DNA of 23,494 nt. Source: JBKPCD01 sp046727175. GTDB lineage: Bacteria > Acidobacteriota > Vicinamibacteria > Vicinamibacterales > 2-12-FULL-66-21. The position numbers and the translations under genes were made by a program. Below the pieces are notes generated by a model. That model ran no database searches. It worked only from the letters and a program-made list of their open reading frames with translations, and was not told where the DNA came from. The stretch's first letter is position 1. The number at the start of each line of letters is the position of its first letter. The DNA is taken from assembly GCA_046727175.1 (NCBI GenBank), contig JBKPCD010000157.1, forward strand, positions 1-23,494, in the 5' to 3' direction. Below, piece after piece: positions 17,529-23,494 of the stretch.

Positions 17529-17693
17529 CTACTCCGCCTGTCTGAAACTGGTCCGATCGTACGGTTCTTTCACGTCGACATCGGACCGGAACAGGGCCTC
17601 GATAGGCAGCGGGACCTGCACCGGAATGTGGAACCATTCGAGGAAGCCGGCCCTGGTCAACGGAAAGTCATCAGTGTAACGCTTGTACTCTTC
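17529..17693 (-). pseudogene. Short coding-like frame before the isochorismatase gene (small gene or remnant)
   Basis: A 54-codon minus-strand frame with clear codon bias (mostly G/C in third positions). It encodes EEYKRYTDDFPLTRAGFLEW, then FHIPVQVPLPIEALF, and finally DVKEPYDRTSFRQAE. It ends in TAG 4 nt before the ATG of the isochorismatase gene, the spacing of an operon partner. No ATG or GTG opens it; an internal TTG would give about 41 residues. An in-frame TAG (17694-17696) separates it from further open codons (ITFIASGNVCVFT). It may be the tail of a small gene inactivated by a nonsense change. No family is recognised. Confidence 0.45.
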
Positions 17694-17755
17694 CTACGTG
17701 AACACGCAGACGTTCCCTGAAGCGATGAATGTGATGCACTCGCACCGGGCCCGAC

Positions 17756-17783
17756 TGAAGCATATTTGCTTCAATTGAAGCAA
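17756..17783. promoter_or_regulatory. Overlapping palindromes, probable MarR operator
   Basis: TTGCTTCAATTGAAGCAA (17766-17783) is a perfect 18-bp palindrome. It overlaps a second inverted repeat, TGAAGCA-TATT-TGCTTCA (17756-17773), so the half-site TGCTTCA serves both. The pair lies 19 bp before the marR ATG and upstream of the divergent stress operon. MarR dimers typically bind such palindromes and repress both directions. The AT-rich core contrasts with the GC-rich surroundings. Confidence 0.8.
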
Positions 17784-17801
17784 TTCTCGAAGTCTTCTCA
17801 C

Positions 17802-18344
17802 ATGCCGAAGGTGCGTCAATCACCCAAACGGGTAGGGGCTGCTGATGCGCGGAGCCGGAAGCGCGACCAGGTGGATCGCATCATCGCCGGCTGGGCGCGC
17901 GAGTGGCCCGCGCTCGACACCTCGCCGGCGGCGGTCGTGGGCCGGGTTGCACGGCTGACACGATTTTTCGACGCGGGTCTCACGCGCACGTTCAAGCGCT
18001 TCGGACTCACTCGAGCGGATTTCGATGTTCTGGCGGCTCTGCGGCGGTCGGGCCGACCTTACCGGCTGCCCCAGAAGGCGCTCATGCACGAGCTCATGCG
18101 CCAATCGGGAACCATGAGTTTTCGCGTGGATCGGCTCGAGCGGGCCGGTCTGGTACGGCGGTCACCTGACCTCCGCGACAAGCGTGGCGCGCTCGTGACG
18201 CTGACAGAGAAAGGGCGCCGGCGATTCGAGACGGCGGCTCCTGCGCACCTCGCCAACGAGAACCGCATGCTCGCAGCCCTGTCACGGCGCGAGCGCGACC
18301 TCCTGATCTCACTGCTCCGACGGCTGTTACTCAGCCTCGAGTGA
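17802..18344 (+). CDS. MarR-family transcriptional regulator
   Basis: A 180-residue winged-helix regulator. A basic N-terminal tail (1-25) precedes the MarR fold: dimerisation helix (about 42-66), FGLTRADFDVLAALRRSG (67-84), helix-turn-helix (about 90-120, with recognition region SGTMSFRVDRLERAGLVRR), the wing DLRDKRGALVTLTEKG (123-138) and C-terminal dimerisation helices. Family members bind small phenolic or electrophilic ligands, or sense oxidants, and release their operator. A longer frame from TTG 17766 would begin inside the palindromic operator, so ATG 17802 is preferred. The ribosome site is weak. Divergent orientation to the isochorismatase-fold/DJ-1 operon suggests it represses that operon and itself. 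Confidence 0.88.
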   Translation: MPKVRQSPKRVGAADARSRKRDQVDRIIAGWAREWPALDTSPAAVVGRVARLTRFFDAGLTRTFKRFGLTRADFDVLAALRRSGRPYRLPQKALMHELMRQSGTMSFRVDRLERAGLVRRSPDLRDKRGALVTLTEKGRRRFETAAPAHLANENRMLAALSRRERDLLISLLRRLLLSLE

Positions 18345-18649
18345 CGGCGTCTTCCGAGAGCAACTTACTTCACCAGTAGCGGCATCAAGCCTCCCGCGGA
18401 CGACGCTCGAGGCGCTGCGCAGGAGTGAGTGTTTCACAGCACCAGCGGTCGAGCGCCTAATCGTGAAGCGCGCTGCGTTTGGCGAGCGGACCTTCCGTCA
18501 ACTCGATCGACGAAACTGCCGCACGAATTCCAGTACTACGAATTCGCCTGCCACGCGTGCTACCCTGCCGCGGTCGTCGCGTCATTGGGTCTGATCGCCT
18601 ACCAGTGAAAGGTCATACACGGCCATGTTCCCATGGTTTCAGCTGCTGA

Positions 18650-18799
18650 TCCTCTGCGATCAAGATCACGTTCACGACGCCGGTGAGCTCGGGCCGTTAC
18701 AGCGTCGGGTGGGCGCCGGGCGTGGTCTCATCGGCGGACCTGGCCCAAGTCGGCGCGAGCGGCCACTCTCTGGGGCAGGAACCGCACATCATCAACTGA
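18650..18799 (+). pseudogene. Coding-like remnant, C-terminal tail of a lost gene
   Basis: A stop-free frame with strong G/C third-position bias encodes KITFTTPVSSGRYSVGWAP, then GVVSSADLAQVGASGHSLG, and ends in QEPHIIN before TGA. It has no suitable start codon and is preceded in frame by TGA (18647-18649). The beta-like composition resembles secreted proteins of this group, but no family can be named. Interpreted as debris of a degraded gene. Confidence 0.35.
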
Positions 18800-18805
18800 G
18801 TCGCA

Positions 18806-18834
18806 TTCGAAGACTCCACCTGGAAGAGTAATAT
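18806..18834 (+). promoter_or_regulatory. Possible promoter of the SDR-cupin operon
   Basis: TTCGAA (18806-18811) and TAATAT (18829-18834) are spaced by 17 bp and lie about 50 bp before the SDR start. The -10 is good but the -35 is poor. Confidence 0.3.
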
Positions 18835-18882
18835 CGCTGAAGCTGACTTGCGGCGGCGAAACGAGCATCGCACAATCCCTCC

Positions 18883-19575
18883 ATGGCTGATTCAAGCGCC
18901 CACGCTGCCACGGCTCTCATCACCGGTGCCGGCGGTGGAATCGGTGGTGCGCTGCTCGTGGCATTCCGTCAGGCTGGCTATCGGACTATCGGCGTCGACT
19001 GCGCACCCGCGGAAGGACTGACGAGGCTGGACGTCACCGACACCGCAGCCGTCACCGCCTTTGCCGCGAGCCTCGAGGTGCTGGCCGTGCTCGTCAACGC
19101 AGCTGGCGTGCTGAGATTGCGCGCGGAGTACGATCCGTCCGAGTTCGCCCGTGTCGTCGACGTCAACCTGACCGGGACGATGCGCATGATGGTCGCGTGC
19201 CGCGCGGCGCTGGCGAAAGGCAAGGGGGCCGTTGTCAACATCGCCTCGATGCACGCCATCTTCGGCGCGCCGCTGTCACCTGGCTATGCCGCGTCGAAGG
19301 CAGGTGTGGTGCAACTGACGAAGTCGCTGGCCGTCGCCTGGGCGGAGGACGGCGTCCGCGTCAATGCGATTGCGCCGGGCTGGATCGAAACGCCCATGAC
19401 CGTGCCCGCCCGCTCCGATGCCACACGCAATCGCGTGATTCTGGATCGTACGCCTCTCGGCCGTTGGGGCACGCCGGATGACATCGTCGGGCCGGCGCTG
19501 TTCCTGGCAAGCGATGCCGCCCGCTTCATCACCGGCGCGGTTCTCGTTGTCGACGGCGGTTACTCGGCGAAATGA
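18883..19575 (+). CDS. Short-chain dehydrogenase/reductase (SDR)
   Basis: A 230-residue cytoplasmic NAD(P)-dependent oxidoreductase of the classical SDR type. Visible landmarks are the nucleotide-binding TGAGGGIG (14-21), NAAG (72-75), the active-site Asn95 in DVNLTG, Ser122 in IASMHA, and Tyr135/Lys139 in GYAASKAG. These are followed by the PGWIETPM loop and the C-terminal GAVLVVDGGYS end. Asp39 after the second strand suggests NAD rather than NADP preference. The catalytic tetrad is complete, so activity is expected, but the alcohol or ketone substrate is unknown. It precedes the cupin dioxygenase gene by 10 bp, so the two probably act on the same aromatic or keto compound. Confidence 0.87.
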   Translation: MADSSAHAATALITGAGGGIGGALLVAFRQAGYRTIGVDCAPAEGLTRLDVTDTAAVTAFAASLEVLAVLVNAAGVLRLRAEYDPSEFARVVDVNLTGTMRMMVACRAALAKGKGAVVNIASMHAIFGAPLSPGYAASKAGVVQLTKSLAVAWAEDGVRVNAIAPGWIETPMTVPARSDATRNRVILDRTPLGRWGTPDDIVGPALFLASDAARFITGAVLVVDGGYSAK

Positions 19576-19580
19576 GGAGA
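19574..19580 (+). promoter_or_regulatory. Shine-Dalgarno site of the cupin gene
   Basis: A GAGGAGA motif overlaps the end of the SDR gene and sits 5 nt before ATG 19586. It decides this start over any upstream in-frame codon and supports co-transcription. Confidence 0.7.
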
Positions 19581-19585
19581 AGCCC

Positions 19586-20113
19586 ATGCCAGGTCCCGAG
19601 GTCGACTCCAATTCCCGCGTTGCCTACCGGCAGCCGCAACCCGCCGAAATGGCACCAGATCTCCTGGTTGCGCCAGTGTTGCCGGCGGACGACCGCATCT
19701 GGGTCCCGCAGGCGCCGAACGTCTGGTTCCGGCCACTCTGCCTATCCGCGTCACAGGGTTACTGGGTCAATCTTCTGAAAGTGACGCGCGCCGGCGTGCT
19801 GTCCCGCCATCGGCACACGAATCCCGTCCACGGCTATGTGCTGAAGGGGCGCTGGCACTATCTCGAACACGACTGGGTAGCGGAGGCCGGAGGTTATGTG
19901 TACGAGCCACCAGGCGAAACACATACGCTCGTGGTTCCGGAGGACGTGAACGAGATGATCACGCTGTTCCAGGTCAACGGCAGCATGCTCTACGTCGATC
20001 CCGACGGGAACGCGCTCGGATACGAGGACGTGTTCTCGAAGATCACGATGTGTCGCAAACACTACCAGGAGTGCGGCCTCGGAGCTGATTACGTCGAGCG
20101 GTTCATCCGCTGA
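19586..20113 (+). CDS. Cupin protein, 2,4'-dihydroxyacetophenone dioxygenase-like
   Basis: A 175-residue single-domain cupin. The pattern WVPQAPNVWFRPLCL, then SQGYWVNLLKV, matches what I know of the 2,4'-dihydroxyacetophenone dioxygenase family, which cleaves an aryl ketone C-C bond with O2 using one iron. Probable metal ligands are His75 and His77 (SRHRH), Glu94 in YLEHDW and His113 in GETHTLV. The C-terminus (YEDVFSKI, then GLGADYVERFIR) also looks family-typical. The length fits. ATG 19586 is fixed by the strong ribosome site. It lies 10 bp behind the SDR gene in an apparent two-gene operon. The true substrate is not established, and many family members are uncharacterised. Confidence 0.8.
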   Translation: MPGPEVDSNSRVAYRQPQPAEMAPDLLVAPVLPADDRIWVPQAPNVWFRPLCLSASQGYWVNLLKVTRAGVLSRHRHTNPVHGYVLKGRWHYLEHDWVAEAGGYVYEPPGETHTLVVPEDVNEMITLFQVNGSMLYVDPDGNALGYEDVFSKITMCRKHYQECGLGADYVERFIR

Positions 20114-20209
20114 CGCGATCAACGATCCCCGATGGCGACAGCAGCCGGCAACACCAGAGCGACGACAGCCTGCGTCGACGATCCGCCACTCTTCTACTTC
20201 ACTGAGCAT

Positions 20210-20250
20210 GACGCCAGGCCCGGGTCGATCGACCTTCCCGGCCTGGCGTC
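20210..20250. terminator. Bidirectional hairpin between convergent genes
   Basis: GACGCCAGGCCCGGG (20210-20224) and CCCGGCCTGGCGTC (20237-20250) pair over 14 bp with a one-base bulge and a 12-nt loop. It lies between the cupin gene (plus) and the small secreted protein gene (minus), so it can serve either. There is no T-run on either strand, so it is not a textbook intrinsic terminator. Confidence 0.5.
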
Positions 20251-20260
20251 CTCCAGTCCG

Positions 20261-20746
20261 TTACTGTTTGCTCGCGACGATGACGTTCTTGACCGCCTCG
20301 CCCTGAACCGTTTTCCCGGTTTGTGTTGCGGTCATCGTCTTCCCGTCAGCCGAAATCGCAACCCTCGTCGTCAATGTCGGTTTGCCGTCTACCTTCGCCG
20401 ACACTTCGAACGTGCGGTCGTTGATCCGCTTGTAGGCCGCCGTCGTATTCGGCACGTTCGCACCTTTGACCGGATTGTCCCTCCCGTCGAACGTCCAGAC
20501 CACTTCGGTGTGCTGTTGCTTGCCTTGCGGATCCGGTCCGTCGATCGTCGTCTTCATGTCCTTGCCCGATCGTTCGATAGTCACTGTCGCCGCCTCGTTT
20601 GGCTTCGGGCCAGGGCTGTACGTTGACTTGGCGAGATCGACTTTCCACGTGCCCACCCAGGGATCGGCCGACTGGGTCTGCGCCGGTAAACTGACGACGC
20701 ACAACGCGGCTAGCACGAGAGAGAAAGCGACGGCTCGGTTCTGCAC
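20261..20746 (-). CDS. Small secreted protein of unknown function
   Basis: A 161-residue protein with a clear signal peptide (hydrophobic 5-21, cleavage probably after AQTQSA). The mature part starts DPWVGTWKVDLAKSTYSPGP and continues with VTIERSGKDMKTTIDGPD, then WTFDGRDNPVKG, and YKRINDRTFEV. This GTWK...LA.S...PGP layout is one I associate with a widespread secreted family in Acidobacteriota. It looks like a small beta-barrel, but I assign no function. The start is GTG preceded by a perfect AAGGAGGT ribosome site (20750-20757), with unusually short spacing of about 4 nt. It faces the SDR-cupin operon tail to tail across a hairpin. Confidence 0.8.
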   Translation of the reverse strand: MQNRAVAFSLVLAALCVVSLPAQTQSADPWVGTWKVDLAKSTYSPGPKPNEAATVTIERSGKDMKTTIDGPDPQGKQQHTEVVWTFDGRDNPVKGANVPNTTAAYKRINDRTFEVSAKVDGKPTLTTRVAISADGKTMTATQTGKTVQGEAVKNVIVASKQ

Positions 20747-21117
20747 GGGACCTCCTTGGGATGTCCGTTTTGTTGGAGCTGCGGGGTCTCACAGGTACGA
20801 GACAAGACTATAGATCCAAATGACAGCACTCTGCGCCACCTCCGAAACCCGCGAAGTAGCGGCGCCGCCGTCACGGGGAGGATGATCGGCACTGTCGTAG
20901 GTGGCGTCGCCGACCCACCGCGATACGGCTGCCGTCCACGAGCGCGTGGGTCATGGTCGGTCCTCCGTTGTCGGCCAACGGTCCGAGCTTCAGATCGGCG
21001 GAGGTGACCTCCCTGAAGCCGAAGACGCTGCCGCTTCTGTCAGATGCGCGACGAGAAACTGCCGCGCATGGCGCTGCCGAAGCCGCCGCAATCTAAGTGT
21101 CGCGCGCCTGGACGTTT
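20747..21117. other. Intergenic region upstream of the small secreted protein gene
   Basis: About 370 bp. Near 20810 on the minus strand is a TATAGT element that could be the -10 of the secreted protein gene. No terminator for the tubulin-like gene and no coding frame is convincing here. Confidence 0.5.
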
Positions 21118-22785
21118 CTATTTTCGAAATCCTTGCAGCACGCTCGCGAGCTTGGAGCGTTCGTTGTTCTCCGAAACGCCGGAGAATCGGAACCGTCCCA
21201 GTGATTGTGGGCCCCAGAGCCTGCCGACGGTGAGCAGCAGTTCGAGGTCGGCGCGCGCCGTGTCCGGAACATAGGCCTTGGTAAAGACGTCATTCAGTTG
21301 CGCGTGGCTCAGCTCGCTCAGCCGCACTGCGCGTCGATCCACCTTCAACAGGTGATTTGGAATCGGCGCGCTCGTCACCAGCGCCTCCAGGATGCGCTCT
21401 CGCCACTCCTGCGACAACTGGGGCACGACTCCGCGAAACCAGACGGTGCCAAGCAGCTTTCTCACCTCCCGTCCGTCGATCGGGATATTACATTTCGCGC
21501 CGTCGGCCGCCAACGCGAGTGCAGCGGGATCACCGCGATTGACAGCGACGGCGAACGCGCAAAGGCTCGGAAACGACGGCGTTGCTTCTTCGTGGAATGT
21601 CGACTCAACGCTGTGCAGATCGACGTTCTCTTTCTGCGCAGCGTTCTGGAAAGCCGTGACCACCGGCTCGACGGCACTTGCGCTCCGGATCACGACCTCA
21701 CCTTGCGCGGATTGATTTCTGCTGTCGTGACCGCCGAGGACGCGTGAGGCTCTTCGTTCGCGCGTCCAGTCAATGGCCAGCGGCGGGTGGTGTCCCGTGT
21801 ACTCAGAAAAAAGCGCGGTGACACCCCAGGGCTTCGGCACCCGTAGGGCGCGCGCATAGAGGGGATTGTAGGGGCTGTCAGGCGCACCGCCCGAGGCAAA
21901 CGCCGCCAGGCCGCCTTTGATTCTGGCGTCGACCACGTTGGACCAGTCTCCCTGGATACAGATCAACGATGTCCCGACCGCCTTGCCGAACGCGTAGTAG
22001 GAATTCTGCCAGCAGTTTCGGACGGCGTCCTCGACTTGCTTGTCGGTCGGCTCGCGCGAGGGCGATGGATCGATTTCTGAATAACCGATGCGCAGCCTGC
22101 CAGGACCGGCGAACAGCGTCGACAAATCAGAAGGATCTACTTGTGACAGGTCGGACAGCACATAAATCAGCCCACGCAACCCTCGAGCGATCGGGAGATT
22201 CATGCGTTCCCACACGACGGACTGAGGCTCCGGATCGGTATCAACGTATCCCTGGTCATTCATGATCTCGATCAGCCGGATCTGCGTCTCATCGAAATGC
22301 TCGATGACACCCAGCGCGTGATCGAAGCGCCGCTTGTCAACCTCGTGGCGTTCGAACGACGGTCGAACGAAGATCGGAATCACGAGGTTCTGTTGCTGCC
22401 GCGCCATCTGAGTGATTGGAAACATCGTGCCGGCACCAGTGCCCTTCCCGCCGGTGCCAATCACGATCACCACAGTGTGGCTGCCCAAAAGCAGCTCGAC
22501 TTCGTCCCTCGACTCTTCGAGCGCTTGCCTGGCCACGTCGGGGTTGTGCCTGGCCCCCAGCCGTCCCGTCGTGCGCGCGCCGATAAGCACTCTCTCCTCT
22601 GGTGCCACGTCGGACAACGAGAACTCGTTGGTGTCGAGGAACCGCGTGCTGATAGCACGTCGGAGCCGTTCGGCATACTTCGTATCGATTTTCTGTGTCA
22701 CGGCCAGGTCGCGGCGAAACAGCGCCTTCAGCGAGCGAAGAATATTGCCGCCACCGCCACCGAGGCTCAAAAGAAGAATGCTCAC
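21118..22785 (-). CDS. Divergent FtsZ/tubulin-superfamily GTPase with long C-terminal extension
   Basis: A protein of about 555 residues. From a GTG at 22785 it starts MSILLLSLGGGGGNIL, matching the FtsZ first nucleotide loop. Next come GARTTGRLGARHNPDVA, then LEESRDEVELLLG, as in FtsZ (LGAGGNPEVG, then EESRE). The tubulin signature follows as GTGGKGTGAG (110-119), with Lys where a Gly is usual. IMND (174-177) matches the ribose-binding ND, and VDPSDLSTLF (216-225) matches the T7 loop NVDFADV with both Asp kept, so polymer-stimulated GTP hydrolysis is plausible. RIGYSEIDPS, then SLICIQGDWSNVVDARI, fit the FtsZ C-terminal domain. About 260 further residues have no recognised family and there is no FtsA/ZipA-binding tail. 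GTG 22785 overlaps the upstream stop by 4 nt; a longer start at 22839 is less likely. Confidence 0.82.
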   Translation of the reverse strand: MSILLLSLGGGGGNILRSLKALFRRDLAVTQKIDTKYAERLRRAISTRFLDTNEFSLSDVAPEERVLIGARTTGRLGARHNPDVARQALEESRDEVELLLGSHTVVIVIGTGGKGTGAGTMFPITQMARQQQNLVIPIFVRPSFERHEVDKRRFDHALGVIEHFDETQIRLIEIMNDQGYVDTDPEPQSVVWERMNLPIARGLRGLIYVLSDLSQVDPSDLSTLFAGPGRLRIGYSEIDPSPSREPTDKQVEDAVRNCWQNSYYAFGKAVGTSLICIQGDWSNVVDARIKGGLAAFASGGAPDSPYNPLYARALRVPKPWGVTALFSEYTGHHPPLAIDWTRERRASRVLGGHDSRNQSAQGEVVIRSASAVEPVVTAFQNAAQKENVDLHSVESTFHEEATPSFPSLCAFAVAVNRGDPAALALAADGAKCNIPIDGREVRKLLGTVWFRGVVPQLSQEWRERILEALVTSAPIPNHLLKVDRRAVRLSELSHAQLNDVFTKAYVPDTARADLELLLTVGRLWGPQSLGRFRFSGVSENNERSKLASVLQGFRK

Positions 22786-23494
22786 TCTCCACCCCTTGTT
22801 TCTGGATCGGGCCTCATCCGACACCGCACGATCACCCATCGTCCTCGCGCGAGAAGCCGCTCGTTGACGAATCGTTCATCTCTCAGCCGCTGCAACACCC
22901 GACGAACGTCGTACTCCACGTTCATTCTGTGGTCGGACAAGTTGGGATACCTCCTTCGACCATGTGGCGCGAGCAGAATGTCCAATCGGCGTTGGCGCGG
23001 CTTGAACCGCAATCGCGATTCGAGAGCGCAGTCGTTCGAGCCTCGTCGCATCAGCGGCCGTTCGAACTCGCGAATGAACCGTTCGCCAAACGCCGTCATG
23101 ATGGTTCGAACAGTCCGTCTTCCATTCGAGTAACTCGTTGCGGTACGCCACACGACCAGCGCGGCCAGCAACAACGCCACTCCAGACCAGACGACGGTGA
23201 ACCGTCCCAGCGCCAGCGTCCCGGCAACGTCAGCCGATGCAGGCTGCACCGGCGACGCAACATTCTGCGGCCGTTCCTGCACGCGGCGCAGTTCGCTCGT
23301 GATCCGTCCTTCCGCGACGCAGACGTGCCAACCAGGATAGATTCGGCGGTATTCAGCTTTGGGGATGGACCTCGAAGCTGCCGGGTCAACGATTTGAAAC
23401 CAAGGCTGGTGCCTGTGGGCCGCGTCCCCCGTGAGTCGCAGTGCGAGCGACGACGCCGTCTCGCCCGGCCCGATCACGAAGCACGTGAACCGAT
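22782..23494 (-). CDS. LysM-like single-pass membrane protein (5' end beyond window)
   Basis: The frame is open to the window edge, so the true N-terminus is missing; a GTG at 23477 is inside the LysM-like motif and unlikely to be the start. Numbering from that GTG: residues 1-56 resemble a LysM unit (FVIGPGETASSLALRL, then EYRRIYPGWHVCV), which usually binds peptidoglycan. Residues about 57-92 are a linker. One transmembrane helix spans about 93-110 (FTVVWSGVALLLAALVVW). Positive residues after it (WRTAT, GRRTVR) predict the C-terminal part is cytoplasmic. That part (120-231) is basic and looks conserved: FIREFERPL, then RRLDILLAPHGRRRYPNLSDH, then NVEYDVRRVLQRL, and GRWVIV. No family name is assigned. 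The stop overlaps the tubulin-like start (GTGA), so this is probably the membrane anchor of the tubulin-like protein. Confidence 0.72.
   Translation of the reverse strand, partial: RFTCFVIGPGETASSLALRLTGDAAHRHQPWFQIVDPAASRSIPKAEYRRIYPGWHVCVAEGRITSELRRVQERPQNVASPVQPASADVAGTLALGRFTVVWSGVALLLAALVVWRTATSYSNGRRTVRTIMTAFGERFIREFERPLMRRGSNDCALESRLRFKPRQRRLDILLAPHGRRRYPNLSDHRMNVEYDVRRVLQRLRDERFVNERLLARGRWVIVRCRMRPDPETRGGE

Larger units (their letters stand above)
18345..18882. other. Long intergenic region between marR and SDR genes
   Basis: About 540 bp. It contains a weak long-loop inverted repeat AGGCGCT (18410-18416) with AGCGCCT (18452-18458), a coding-like remnant (18650-18799) and a possible promoter for the SDR gene (18806-18834). 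No other feature is supported. Confidence 0.5.

Overview
The window reads as chromosomal DNA of a high-GC, soil-type Acidobacteriota, probably near Vicinamibacteria. This is inference from gene families, with no rRNA or marker gene present. The indicators are a soluble Ser/Thr kinase with a TolB-N/FlgO-like domain and TPRs, an 'acidobacterial VWFA-related' secreted protein, a remnant of an ADOP (MacB-type) permease, a PEP-CTERM protein and a BACON/Ig-like secreted protein. There are no tRNA, rRNA, CRISPR or intact mobile elements.

Layout. 1-4400: three minus-strand genes for exported proteins (S51 cyanophycinase-like peptidase, BACON/Ig-like protein, PEP-CTERM protein), separated by repeat-rich intergenic DNA. 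4780-8027: a Ser/Thr protein kinase translationally coupled (4-nt overlap) to a PfkB sugar/nucleoside kinase, converging with 6 bp spacing on a secreted VWFA protein. 9244-10584: AmpG-like muropeptide permease, whose stop codon abuts a decayed ADOP permease fragment. 10917-15604: an FAD-dependent oxidoreductase of the berberine-bridge type, preceded on the same strand by a large BTAD/AAA/TPR (SARP-MalT-like) regulator that is split by a one-base frameshift near 14265.

16064-18344: an apparent stress-response unit. A MarR regulator is divergent from an isochorismatase-fold gene (lacking the family's nucleophilic Cys) and an Hsp31/PfpI-type DJ-1 protein. The intergenic region holds two overlapping palindromes that make a strong operator candidate, plus a short coding-like frame too small for ordinary gene callers. 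18883-20113: an SDR dehydrogenase and a 2,4'-dihydroxyacetophenone-dioxygenase-like cupin, probably one operon. 20261-20746: a small secreted protein of unknown function.

21118-23494: the most unusual locus. A divergent FtsZ/tubulin-superfamily GTPase of about 555 residues has recognisable nucleotide-binding and T7-loop motifs and a C-terminal extension of roughly 260 residues. It overlaps by 4 nt a single-pass membrane protein with a LysM-like extracytoplasmic domain and a conserved-looking basic cytoplasmic domain. That gene runs off the window. Together they suggest a wall-anchored, membrane-tethered tubulin-like cytoskeletal system distinct from division FtsZ.

A second theme is the intergenic DNA. 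Several gaps contain short degenerate tandem repeats with the same 7-bp period but different unit sequences, in one place arranged as a long inverted repeat. Three genes also show a -10-like hexamer only 6-8 nt before the start codon, suggesting leaderless mRNAs.
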